A DNA stretch of 64,000 nt from Bifidobacterium sp. ESL0745 (GTDB taxonomy: Bacteria; Actinomycetota; Actinomycetes; Actinomycetales; Bifidobacteriaceae). Every line of letters starts with the position of its first letter. Within the stretch, counting starts at the first letter, position 1. A program made the translations under genes and the position numbers. Positions 8,602 to 16,827 of this stretch are shown in pieces. The stretch spans positions 248,001-312,000 of the forward strand of contig NZ_JAQTHX010000002.1 in NCBI RefSeq assembly GCF_029433335.1. The letters run 5' to 3'. Under the pieces are notes generated by a model, which did not search any database, had not been told where the DNA came from, and was given only the letters and a program-made list of their open reading frames with translations.

Positions 8602-10026
8602 GTGGAGTTTGAGGTGTGGCCTGAGGCCATTGAGCTGGGGCGCATGTTCGCCGAGCAGGGGTATGAGCTTTCGCTGGTGGGCGGGCCCGTGCGTGACCTG
8701 CTGCTGCACCGCAAAAGCCACGACCTCGATTTCTGCACTTCCGCGCGGCCTGAGCAGTTCGAGCCGATCCTGAAACGTTTCGGCCACGATGGCTTTTGGG
8801 ATATGGGTCGCAAATTCGGCACGTTGGGCGCGATGCGGCGGCGTAAGGATGGCACCGAGGTCAAGGTGGAAGTCACCACGTACCGCTCCGACAAATACGA
8901 CCCTGATTCCCGCAAACCAGAAGTGAGTTACGGGGACTCGCTGGAAGGTGACCTTTCGCGGCGCGATTTCACCGTCAACGCCATGGCTCTGCGTGTGCCT
9001 GACCTTGAATTCGTCGACCCGTTCGGCGGGGCCAACGATTTGGCCAAAGGCATTTTGCGCACGCCCGTAGACCCGCGCCAATCCTTCGAAGACGACCCAT
9101 TGCGTATGATGCGCGCGGTGCGGTTCGTCGCCCAGCTTGGCTTCCGCATCGAGCCGGACACCGCCGAGGCCATCACCGATATGGTCGACCGCATTTCCAT
9201 CGTCTCCGCCGAGCGCGTGCGTGACGAGATCACCAAGCTGTTGCTTTCCGAGCGCCCGCACGAGGGCATCGAGGCGCTGGTCGATTCCGGCTTGGCCGAT
9301 ATTGTATTACCTGAGATTCCTGCGCTGAAGTTGGAAATTGACGAGCATCACCGTCACAAGGATGTGTTCGAGCACACGCTGATGGTGCTCGACCGTGCGA
9401 TTGCGCTGGAAACTGGGCCCGACGGGCCTGTGCCGGCCCCCGACCTGACGTTGCGTTTGGCCGCGCTGTTGCACGACATCGGCAAGCCCGCCACGCGTCG
9501 TTTCGAGCCGCACGGCAAGGTGAGCTTCCACCATCACGACGCGGTGGGTGCCAAAATGGTGCGCAAGCGCCTGAAAGCGCTGCGTTTCGACCACCATATC
9601 GTCTCTGACGTCAGCGAGTTGGTGAACCTGCACCTGCGTTTCCACGGCTACGTCGATGAACCTTGGACGGACTCGGCCGTTCGCCGGTATGTCAAGGATT
9701 CCGGACACTTGTACGAGCGCCTGAACCGCCTGACCCGCGCCGATGCCACCACGCAGAACAAGCGCAAGGCGCTGATGTTTTCGGATGCGATGGACGAGCT
9801 GGAAGCCCGCGTCAAGGAGCTTAAGGAGCAGGAGGACTTCGACGCGATTCGCCCGGACGTCAACGGCAACGAAATCATCGAAATCCTCGGCATCAAGCCT
9901 GGTCCACAAGTCGGCCAAGCCTACAAGCACATGCTCGATTACCGCCTGGATCACGGCCCCGCCGACCACGCCACGGCCGTCGCCGAGCTCAAGCGTTGGG
10001 CCGCGGAAGAGGGATTAACCGCCTGA
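8602..10026 (+). CDS. cca: CCA tRNA nucleotidyltransferase
   Basis: 474 residues from GTG 8602, chosen because GGAGG (8591-8595) sits six bases upstream; GTG 8575 adds nine residues and has a weaker site. The N-terminal class II nucleotidyltransferase core shows GGPVRDLLL and DLDFCTSA (the metal-binding DxD), then the RRDFTVNAMAL and DDPLRMMRAVRF segments. The second half carries an HD phosphohydrolase-like domain with LLHDIGKPATR and an H-H pair in KVSFHHHDAVGAKM. The enzyme adds or repairs the 3' CCA of tRNAs. The HD domain fits the longer actinobacterial and E. coli-like form. It converges with the LytR_C gene, only 2 bp from its stop, so the two 3' ends must share or lack a terminator. 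Identification is secure. Confidence 0.95.
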   Translation: MEFEVWPEAIELGRMFAEQGYELSLVGGPVRDLLLHRKSHDLDFCTSARPEQFEPILKRFGHDGFWDMGRKFGTLGAMRRRKDGTEVKVEVTTYRSDKYDPDSRKPEVSYGDSLEGDLSRRDFTVNAMALRVPDLEFVDPFGGANDLAKGILRTPVDPRQSFEDDPLRMMRAVRFVAQLGFRIEPDTAEAITDMVDRISIVSAERVRDEITKLLLSERPHEGIEALVDSGLADIVLPEIPALKLEIDEHHRHKDVFEHTLMVLDRAIALETGPDGPVPAPDLTLRLAALLHDIGKPATRRFEPHGKVSFHHHDAVGAKMVRKRLKALRFDHHIVSDVSELVNLHLRFHGYVDEPWTDSAVRRYVKDSGHLYERLNRLTRADATTQNKRKALMFSDAMDELEARVKELKEQEDFDAIRPDVNGNEIIEILGIKPGPQVGQAYKHMLDYRLDHGPADHATAVAELKRWAAEEGLTA

Positions 10027-10028
10027 TT

Positions 10029-10691
10029 CTATTGCTGGGTGCGCGTGATGTCGGCCGGAAGCTTTGCGGCGTCGACTTTGCTGGGTAGCGTGCAGCCCTG
10101 GATGTTTTTGATTTTGGTGTCGGCGGCAGGGACGGATTCTTTTTTGGTCAGATCGTTGAATGTCGAGCCGAGGACCACGCTTACGAGCGCGTCCTGCCTG
10201 TTGTCCATCACCAATTTCGCGTCCGGGAAGTTGGCATACAAGGTGTAAGCCCCGCGGATGTTGCTCTTCCCGTAATAAATGGTGGTCCGTTCCGCTTTAC
10301 CGGCTTTTTTATCGGTCTTATTGGTCTTGTCGGTTGTGGTAAGACTGCTGACTTGTGTCACCTTGAAATTGCGGTTTTGCAGAGCCTCGCCGACCGCCTT
10401 CGCGAAACCGACCGAATTGGTGCCATTGAGCACGGCAACTTCTACCTTATTGTTCTGTACGTAGGTTGCCGGGCTTTTGTCCGGGTTGTCGGAAGCGCAG
10501 ACCAAGGGGGCGCCGAAATTCGTTTGGGCCTGTGGCACGCCGGCGTTGCTTTTGCCGATGGTGTGGAAGAAGACGAAGAACGAGACGATAAGAGCAATGA
10601 CCAGAATGACTGCAAGCGTTGAGAATACGCGCATCTGACGATGATGCACATACTGCTTGCGTGCCTGTCGTTCATCACTAATTTGCTGCAT
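10029..10691 (-). CDS. LytR C-terminal domain membrane protein
   Basis: 220 residues. A short basic cytoplasmic N-terminus is followed by one membrane helix (VFSTLAVILVIALIVSFFVF, about residues 22-41) and an external domain. The domain VEVAVLNGTNSVGFAKAVGE is the LytR_C fold (the LNGT motif), seen at the C-terminus of LytR-CpsA-Psr proteins and as stand-alone proteins in actinobacteria. The LCP catalytic domain is absent, so it is not a wall-polymer ligase by itself; a role at the cell wall is inference. AGGAA lies six bases before the ATG. The last bases nearly touch the cca stop from the opposite strand. Confidence 0.82.
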   Translation of the reverse strand: MQQISDERQARKQYVHHRQMRVFSTLAVILVIALIVSFFVFFHTIGKSNAGVPQAQTNFGAPLVCASDNPDKSPATYVQNNKVEVAVLNGTNSVGFAKAVGEALQNRNFKVTQVSSLTTTDKTNKTDKKAGKAERTTIYYGKSNIRGAYTLYANFPDAKLVMDNRQDALVSVVLGSTFNDLTKKESVPAADTKIKNIQGCTLPSKVDAAKLPADITRTQQ

Positions 10692-10924
10692 TGTTCGTTC
10701 CTGTCAACCCGTGCCCGTTTCCTGCAAGCGCATGAAACTCAAGCGATGCGCGGAAGATTTGGCGAAATATCGACCTTTTTACTCTACCGTGAGAGTGTGA
10801 CGCGCAACGGGTGTCGGCGTTCGCCGCTGGCGTCGCGATTTGTGTCGGTTTCTCGCGAGCGGTTCTTTGTAAACCGTTTATTTGTGGTGATATTTAGCGA
10901 TTAATAATATGGAAGGCAGAACAG

Positions 10925-12292
10925 TTAGCTCTCGACTGCCTCTGCGAGGGCTGCGAATTCTTCGATGGTCAGCGTTTCGCCGCGTCTGGTCGGATCGATG
11001 CCCGCGGCCTCGAATGTTTCCGCCGGAACCAGCTTTTTCAGTGCCGCATGCAACGTCTTGCGTCGCTGGCCGAAAGCCGCATCAATAAGCTGGAAGACCT
11101 TCTCGCGGTTGGCTTTTGCGGGTATAGGAGAAATAGGTTTGGATGAAACGGGCTGAGACAAAATGCTCTTGGATTGCGGATTCTCGTTGCCTGGTTCGTC
11201 GGACTTACGACTGCCAGAGTTCTCTTCAACGTTGTGTGGCGTCGCAGCGTTGTCGTCGTTATCGGCGTAGCGCGTAAACGAAACCAGCGCGGAATCGACG
11301 TTCGGCGCGGGCCAGAAGACATTGCGGCCGACGAGCCCGACGCGCTCGGCTTGGCCGTACCACGCCAGTTTCACGCTTGGGGTGCCGTAGGTCTTGGAGC
11401 CTGGCTTGGCGGCGAGCCGGTCGGCCACCTCCTTTTGCACCATGACCAGGAAATGATCGAGGTTCTCGAAGCGTTCGAGCAACGTCAGCAATATTGGCGT
11501 CGCCACGTTGTATGGCAAATTGGAAACAAGTGTAAAGGGGTTGTTGTTGTCGGCACTGTGCGCGTGATCTGATGTCGACTCATCGTTGGTGGTTGATGCC
11601 GACCCGGCCTGTTCCGTGGTGGTTGACGCTGATTGGTCGTTATGTGTGGCATTTGCATTTGTATTTGTATTTGCCTGTGCATCTGCGGATTCCGATGCAT
11701 TATTGTTGACGTTTTCTGTACTCGAATTTGTCGCGATTACGGTAGGCAAATCATTGTTGTTGTGGTTTTTCGGCACATAATCCGGCGCGAACTTCGGCAG
11801 CGTTCCCGGGCTTAGGCTCATCGCGTCGGCGTTGATCACGGTTAATCTGTCGGACGCCTCCGGCATGAATTCGGCAATGGTTTCCGGCAGACGTTTGGCC
11901 AGCGCCGGATCGATTTCCACGGCGGTGACGGCAGCGCCGGTTTCCAGCAATGCCAAGGTGAGCGAACCCAGACCCGGCCCGACTTCGAGCACTCGCGTCT
12001 GCGCGGTGACGCCGGCCTCGCGCACGATACGTCGCACGGTGCCCGGATCGATGACGAAATTCTGCCCGAATTTCTTGGTCGGGCTGATGCCGGCCTCGGC
12101 GGCGATGCGGCGGATATCTCCCGCTCCCAGCAAGTGACCGTTATGAGACTGGTCATCCGTCTGACTAGCCGACGTCGCATTGTTTCTTGTTACCGCTGTG
12201 TGTTTGCTGCCGTTTGCTGGAAACGTTTCAGATGCCGCAGGCATATTCCTCGTTGCTTGCTTGTTCATATTCCTTAAATTACTCGTAGGCAT
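10925..12292 (-). CDS. rsmA: 16S rRNA dimethyladenosine transferase RsmA (KsgA) with large insertions
   Basis: 455 residues. The core is typical: KKFGQNFV (74-81), the SAM motif VLEVGPGLGS (101-110), VEIDPAL, the catalytic NLPYNVATP (258-266), and the C-terminal QRRKTLHAALKKL. RsmA dimethylates A1518/A1519 of 16S rRNA. Family members are about 270-300 residues, and the extra length comes from three places: an N-terminal extension of about 50 residues, an N/T/S-rich insertion at about 174-251 just before NLPY, and a second at about 343-393. None disrupts a motif, so the enzyme is probably active. The start is ambiguous among ATGs at 12292, 12268 and 12244, none with an ideal ribosome site. The first overlaps the ATPase gene stop by 14 bp, so the gene probably depends on read-through from it. 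Confidence 0.92.
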   Translation of the reverse strand: MPTSNLRNMNKQATRNMPAASETFPANGSKHTAVTRNNATSASQTDDQSHNGHLLGAGDIRRIAAEAGISPTKKFGQNFVIDPGTVRRIVREAGVTAQTRVLEVGPGLGSLTLALLETGAAVTAVEIDPALAKRLPETIAEFMPEASDRLTVINADAMSLSPGTLPKFAPDYVPKNHNNNDLPTVIATNSSTENVNNNASESADAQANTNTNANATHNDQSASTTTEQAGSASTTNDESTSDHAHSADNNNPFTLVSNLPYNVATPILLTLLERFENLDHFLVMVQKEVADRLAAKPGSKTYGTPSVKLAWYGQAERVGLVGRNVFWPAPNVDSALVSFTRYADNDDNAATPHNVEENSGSRKSDEPGNENPQSKSILSQPVSSKPISPIPAKANREKVFQLIDAAFGQRRKTLHAALKKLVPAETFEAAGIDPTRRGETLTIEEFAALAEAVES

Positions 12293-13562
12293 GGCGAGGC
12301 TTATTGCTTTTGGTCAACCAGTCGATGATATTGACGATATTGATGCCGTCTTCGGTGGTACTTGTGGAGAAATGATCCAGCGTCAGCACCGTCTTGGGGA
12401 ACGAGTCGCGCAAAGCCTGCAACGGCGCCAGCTCTCGGGTGCGAACATCAGAGCCGAGCATGGTTTCCGTAACTTGGAAATATTCCATTCTTTCATGTTT
12501 TCGTGCCACGAAATCGACTTCGGTTTTCCCGTCGGTGCCGACTTCCACCTTCCAGCCGCGACGCAGCAGCTCGTTGCACACCACGTTTTCGAGTTGGAAA
12601 CCGAGGTCTTGTTTGGCTGAAAAATCATTGGCCATGTTGCGCAAACCGGTATCGACCGGATAGAACTTGCGCAGTGGGGTTAGCGCTTTTTTGCCGCGAA
12701 GGCCGGTTTGTGAAACTCCATTGATAATGAACGCTTGGCTGAGTGCGGCGATATAGTTTTCCACCGTTTCCGCTGAAGTTTTCCTTCCGGCGCTCACCAG
12801 TGCTCCTACGATCTTGCGGGTGGAGAAAAGGTTGCCGGAGGTGGAGAACAGATAGGAAACCAGGCGGTTGAGCAGTGCGATGTCGCGGATGCCGAGCCGT
12901 TCGGCTACGTCGCGCAGGATGACCGTGTTGTAAATCGAATCCAATTCGCGCGCGATGATTTCGGGGTTCCAGGATTGAAGCGAGAAGAGGCTTGGCATGC
13001 CGCCGAAACGTAAGTATTCCAAAAACAGATCATCGGTTGATTTTTCGGCGAGCGCTTTGGCGCTGGTTTCTTTGAAATGGTTGACAAAATCAAGGTATTC
13101 GGCGAATGAAAGCGGGTAGATGTTGAAAGTGATGGTTCGTCCTGCAAGCAGCGTCGCGAGATCGCTCGAAAGTAGGGCCGCGTTGGAACCGGTGATATAG
13201 ACGTCGGTGTTCTCTCGCGTATGCAGGCCACGCACGACCTTTTCCCATTGGTCGACTTCCTGAATCTCATCGAGGAAGACGTACATCGTCTTGCTGGGGT
13301 CGCTGTGTTCGAAGGCTTTCGAGAGTTCTTGGGTCAGCTCATCCCCGGTCTTGCGCATAGGCAGGCCGAATTCGTCGAAACGCTTGTAGTAAATGTTGCT
13401 TTTTGGCACGTCATTAGCGACCAATTCGTCGCAGATCATGCGGAGGATGGTGGATTTGCCGCAACGGCGGACACCTTGAAGCACCTTGACCTGTTCCGTT
13501 CCGATGAAGGGTTTGAGCTCGGCGAGATATCGGGGTCGGAGGACGGCGGTCTTATGGTTCAT
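12279..13562 (-). CDS. AAA+ ATPase with C-terminal DUF4143 (COG1373 type)
   Basis: 427 residues. Walker A is GVRRCGKST (30-38) and Walker B is YVFLDEIQEV (about 94-103). A sensor-like ITGSNAALLSSDLATLLAGR follows. The C-terminal half is DUF4143, a domain related to the PD-(D/E)XK nuclease fold, with FQLENVVCNELLRRGW, TEVDFV and EYFQVT near the end. The second catalytic motif reads QVT rather than the usual E-x-K, so nuclease activity is doubtful. The role of COG1373 proteins is not established. GGAG lies eight bases before the ATG, and the first copy of a seven-copy palindrome array lies only 15 bp upstream of the start. The gene sits between the Rpf-like gene and rsmA, which are commonly near neighbours in related genomes; this suggests an inserted cassette. 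Confidence 0.85.
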   Translation of the reverse strand: MNHKTAVLRPRYLAELKPFIGTEQVKVLQGVRRCGKSTILRMICDELVANDVPKSNIYYKRFDEFGLPMRKTGDELTQELSKAFEHSDPSKTMYVFLDEIQEVDQWEKVVRGLHTRENTDVYITGSNAALLSSDLATLLAGRTITFNIYPLSFAEYLDFVNHFKETSAKALAEKSTDDLFLEYLRFGGMPSLFSLQSWNPEIIARELDSIYNTVILRDVAERLGIRDIALLNRLVSYLFSTSGNLFSTRKIVGALVSAGRKTSAETVENYIAALSQAFIINGVSQTGLRGKKALTPLRKFYPVDTGLRNMANDFSAKQDLGFQLENVVCNELLRRGWKVEVGTDGKTEVDFVARKHERMEYFQVTETMLGSDVRTRELAPLQALRDSFPKTVLTLDHFSTSTTEDGINIVNIIDWLTKSNKPRHAYE

Positions 13563-13577
13563 AGTGATGCTCCAAAC

Positions 13578-13836
13578 TGTAAGTTATAACTGACACTTTA
13601 GCATAAAATCATTAAAGTGTAAGTTATAACTGATATTTTCGCGAATAAATACGAAATCGTAAGATATAACTGATATTTTGTGTTTTATATCTATAAGTTT
13701 TAGCTACACCTGAAATTTGATGATGAAAATAGCAAAAGTGTCAGGTATAACTTACATTTCGTATGATAAGTAGGGGAAAGTAAGTTATATCTGACACTTT
13801 TGGATTCGGGAAGGTGAAGGTTAACTGCAGCTGACG
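13578..13836. repeat. Array of seven 18-bp imperfect palindromes with a 40-bp period
   Basis: Cores start at 13578, 13618, 13658, 13698, 13739, 13779 and 13819, so the spacing is 40, 40, 40, 41, 40 and 40 bp. The best core is TGTAAGTTATAACTGACA, which matches its own reverse complement except at two positions. The copy at 13739 is the opposite orientation (TGTCAGGTATAACTTACA). Copies at 13578, 13618, 13658, 13739 and 13779 are strong; those at 13698 (12/18) and 13819 (10/18) are degenerate but in register. Most cores are followed by a T-rich step. The array fills the DNA between the ATPase start and the Rpf-like gene's 3' end. Each core contains TATAAC, close to a -10 box, so a promoter may lie within it. 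Confidence 0.85.
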
Positions 13837-14010
13837 TTTGTAATGAAAACACGAGATTTTCAATTATCGTTGGCTGTGCTGCAGCATATTGCCGGCGGCA
13901 GTTTGCCGGTGATTTGAATGCGTAGTACATGACTGGAAGCTAGCTTGAATGTACCTTGGGTTTGCGCCGACCTGAATGCTGATGTCGGTTCGGACCTGAA
14001 TTTCAATGAT

Positions 14011-15639
14011 TTAATACCAGCCGCCAACGCCTGGTGTATTGGCGGGACATCTTGAATACCATATCTCTAAGGTGTGCGAAGGATTGCCGTAGTTGAGGTG
14101 GGTTTTGATATAGTTCAAGCCCCATGCGATTTGTGTAGCTCCGTTATCGCGCCAATCTGAGCCATATTCCTGCATCGAGTTGTAATTTGGTATGCCGTTG
14201 TAATTGGTGTACGTCATGGACTGCGGAATGCCATAAGCATATGGTGCGTAAGGACTCCCTGCGTTCCAGCGCCAGCCAGACTCTTTATTCCAAAGAGTTA
14301 CCAGATCCTTCCACTGCTGCCCGGTCCATCCATATTGCGCTGCTGCCCCCTGGGCATAGATTTGTGCCGCTTCTGGTGTTGGATGCCAAAGACCGGAAGG
14401 TGTGGGAGAAGGTGCAGGCGTTGGGGCGGGAGTCGGAGCGGGGGCAGGGACCGAAGGCTGCGATGGTTGGCTGGGCTGTTGCGGCTTCTGTGCTGGCTTG
14501 GACGGGGTCGTCGGCTGGCTGGGCTGTTGCGACGGAGTTGAAGGTGCTGGGATGGATGGCGTCAGGTTGTTGGAATTATCCTTGCTGGAATCCTTGTCCT
14601 GGTTCTTGTTCGAGTTGTCGGTCTTGTCTTTGCTTGAATCGTTGCTGCTGCTTGATCCGCTGTTTGCCTCAGAGCCGGTACCGTTGTTGCTGCTGGACCC
14701 GCCGTTATTATCATCGCCGCTATTACCGCTGTCCGCGCCGGTACCGGTACCTGTCGAAGGTGCGGGCGCAGGCGTTGGGGCCGGTGCCGCAGGCCCTACA
14801 GCCACAATCTGATCGACGGGAACTTGCGTAACGGTCTCGGACTTGAGCGTTGAGGTCTCGACCTGACCGTCGACGTAGGTGACGTCGTAAATCTGTTCCT
14901 TGTTGCCGTTTTGGCCGGCCTGGCGGACCTCGCTTTGTCCGGGCTGCAGGCTGGCATCGACCACGGTTCGCGTCGAGAACGGCAACACGACGTTCTTCGT
15001 TTCTTGGCCGTGGGTGACGCGCTGGACGCGCAGGATGGTCTGCCCGTTGTCTTCGCTGACGCTGACGCGATCGTCCTTGCCGATGGTGATGTTCTTGGAA
15101 TCGAGGATCGAGGCAGCCGTGAGCTTGCCGTTTGGTGCAATCGAGGTTTTGCCATCGGCGATCACCGTAACCGGACCGGCCTTGTTGATGACGAAGCCGC
15201 CGGTTAGCTGGTTGTAGACGTTGCCGACGTTCACCGAGACTTTCGCCGCGTTCTGATCGCCCGCTTTGAAGAAGCCGAGGAGTTGGTCGGCGCTGGTGGC
15301 GTAGGTCCAGAAGGGGACATCCTGACCTTCGATGTTGATAGTGGTCTGGTAGGCGCTGTGCACGGTGACCACGTCGTGATTGACGAGACCGGCCTTGTCG
15401 TTTGAGGAATCGATGAAATCGTGCGTTTTCGTTTTGACGCCTTGCGACTCAAGGAATCTGGGCACGCTTGCGGAATAGGTCGTGACGGTTTTGGTCTCCC
15501 CGTTGACCGTCAAGGCCACCGTTTTACGCGCGGTGATCGCGAAAAAGATGATGCTGACCAGCAACACCGCCGCCACGCAAATCGCAACGCGAATCCTGCG
15601 CAAAGTGACAAAACGTCGTGGAGTCCATCGACGTGCCAT
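14011..15639 (-). CDS. Rpf-like cell-wall lytic protein (DUF348, G5, lysozyme-like domain)
   Basis: 542 residues from ATG 15639, chosen for the AGGGGG site just upstream; ATG 15675 is the longer alternative. An N-terminal signal anchor (IRVAICVAAVLLVSIIFFAI) is followed by a DUF348 repeat region (VALTVNGETKTVTTYSASV to TISIAPNGK) and a G5 domain ending near VTQVPVDQIVAVG. A long G/S/N/P/Q-rich linker leads to a C-terminal lysozyme/transglycosylase-like domain, TLWNKESGWRWNAGSPYAPY, where E of NKESGW is the likely catalytic acid. The plan matches actinobacterial resuscitation-promoting factors, which cleave peptidoglycan during growth and exit from dormancy. In related genomes this gene often precedes rsmA; here the ATPase and its array lie between them. 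Confidence 0.87.
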   Translation of the reverse strand: MARRWTPRRFVTLRRIRVAICVAAVLLVSIIFFAITARKTVALTVNGETKTVTTYSASVPRFLESQGVKTKTHDFIDSSNDKAGLVNHDVVTVHSAYQTTINIEGQDVPFWTYATSADQLLGFFKAGDQNAAKVSVNVGNVYNQLTGGFVINKAGPVTVIADGKTSIAPNGKLTAASILDSKNITIGKDDRVSVSEDNGQTILRVQRVTHGQETKNVVLPFSTRTVVDASLQPGQSEVRQAGQNGNKEQIYDVTYVDGQVETSTLKSETVTQVPVDQIVAVGPAAPAPTPAPAPSTGTGTGADSGNSGDDNNGGSSSNNGTGSEANSGSSSSNDSSKDKTDNSNKNQDKDSSKDNSNNLTPSIPAPSTPSQQPSQPTTPSKPAQKPQQPSQPSQPSVPAPAPTPAPTPAPSPTPSGLWHPTPEAAQIYAQGAAAQYGWTGQQWKDLVTLWNKESGWRWNAGSPYAPYAYGIPQSMTYTNYNGIPNYNSMQEYGSDWRDNGATQIAWGLNYIKTHLNYGNPSHTLEIWYSRCPANTPGVGGWY

Positions 15640-15874
15640 CCAAACCCCCTGAAGCAATTCCGGCATGCTTACCATGCCTGTGTTCGATCCAAGTCTATAG
15701 TCTATCGGGTCAACCTTAAAGGGTGCAATACGTAATTAGGCTATAGAGTCAAGATTTTGCAAAGAAAGTGCATCGATAGTTGTCACACGCAATGAATGCC
15801 GTAGGGAAAGCGTTAAAGCAGACCGAAAAAAAAGATGCTTCTCCCTTGGGGCTAAAGGCTTTGAAAAAGGGAAA

Positions 15875-15942
15875 AGGGGCGGGAGAGAAGGGGATATTCC
15901 CGCCCCTAAAGGGCGAAGCAAATTGGGGGAAGTTTCGCCCTT
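15875..15942. repeat. Two adjacent strong hairpins (REP-like)
   Basis: 15875-15907 pairs AGGGGCGGGA with TCCCGCCCCT. 15909-15942 pairs AAGGGCGAA with TTCGCCCTT, starting one base later. They lie in the 570-bp gap between the Rpf-like gene's 5' end and tRNA-Thr. The surrounding sequence (15780-15970) is G+C-rich, reads open in several frames and looks like a dispersed intergenic repeat rather than a gene. There is no T-run right after the stems, so a simple terminator is not supported. Confidence 0.5.
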
Positions 15943-16210
15943 GGACGTTGCCCTCATATAGAAGAGGAGACAACGCTTACTTACTCGAGCAAGAGTAATA
16001 CCGTCGGCGCCTCCTTCACGCCGGAAACGTTGTGGACGTAAGGTTTACGAACCGCCACAACGCACACAACCCACCTTCGTGGGCCTTACATCAGTTCATT
16101 ACTGCTTCGATTGAAGCGCACTGCCCGCCTCAACCGCGAACAACTACTGCACAAACAACTTCAACTACAAAACAATTACATCGTCTGTCACCGCAACATC
16201 GTACCGGTGA

Positions 16211-16283
16211 GCCTCCTGTCGGGATCGAACCGACGACCTGCCGCTTACAAGGCGGCCGCTCTGGCCATCTGAGCTAAGGAGGC
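16211..16283 (-). tRNA. tRNA-Thr (anticodon TGT)
   Basis: On the minus strand the 73 bases fold as a complete cloverleaf: acceptor GCCTCCT/AGGAGGC, D arm GCTCAGATGGCCAGAGC, anticodon stem GCCGC/GCGGC around the loop CTTGTAA, and T arm GTCGGTTCGATCCCGAC. The anticodon TGT reads ACA threonine codons. CCA is not encoded, consistent with the cca gene in this window. Confidence 0.96.
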
Positions 16284-16827
16284 GTTGGCTTCAATCGTAT
16301 CCGACAAAACCAGACAGACTCTTATTTTAGCAGCATGTCTCGATTAGGCCAATATGCAAAGCTGTGAGAATTTAGTCATAAGTGTCGATTTCGCTAAAAA
16401 GTTGGAAGCATGTAGAATAGGGTCAGTTGTGTGATATGTATCACGGCCAAAAACAAAGGAGAGAAGAATTAAAAAGGTGAAATGTTATACGTAGACATCG
16501 TTTGGCTACCTGTAGTGAATATTGATAGCTGCTGATTGTTAATAAAAGACAATTAAACAGGAGAAAATAATTTTACGTCATACGAATTATGCTTTCGTTT
16601 TGTGCAAAACGATTCCGCTAAGCGATGCATAATTCGGCTGCATTTTAACAAGTGTTATATCCTTTAAAAGCTGCTTCTCGCACATTGTGGTTGGTGTTGC
16701 ACTTTTTGGGGGGATGCCATACAACTTGTTGAGAGTGGCAATGTTAATACGTGACAGGTCGGTACACTCATTGCGTCGGCCAGTGGACAGCATTGCTAGC
16801 GCAAATAATGACAGATGAGGATGGGGT
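16284..16827. other. Gene-free AT-rich stretch with a palindrome and an orphan ribosome site
   Basis: No convincing gene. At 16431-16444 GTGATATGTATCAC is symmetric around two central bases. Twelve bases later AAAGGAGAG (about 16456) is a textbook ribosome site, but only a few codons follow before a stop. An 86-residue minus-strand frame (16587-16847) overlaps the next gene's start, has no recognisable domain and is probably spurious. The layout suggests a leader whose gene has been lost. Confidence 0.4.

Noticed and set aside
10692-10924. Missing ispE downstream of rsmA
   Set aside because: In many actinobacteria ispE follows rsmA; here a gap and a LytR_C gene follow. I cannot tell whether ispE lies elsewhere, so no loss is claimed.
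13578-13836. Possible CRISPR array
   Set aside because: Only an 18-bp palindromic core is conserved, one copy is inverted, two are degenerate, spacing DNA is related rather than unique, and there are no cas genes.
13700-13930. 76-codon minus-strand frame over the palindrome array
   Set aside because: It overlaps the array, has no recognisable domain, and is in AT-rich repeat DNA where chance frames are common.
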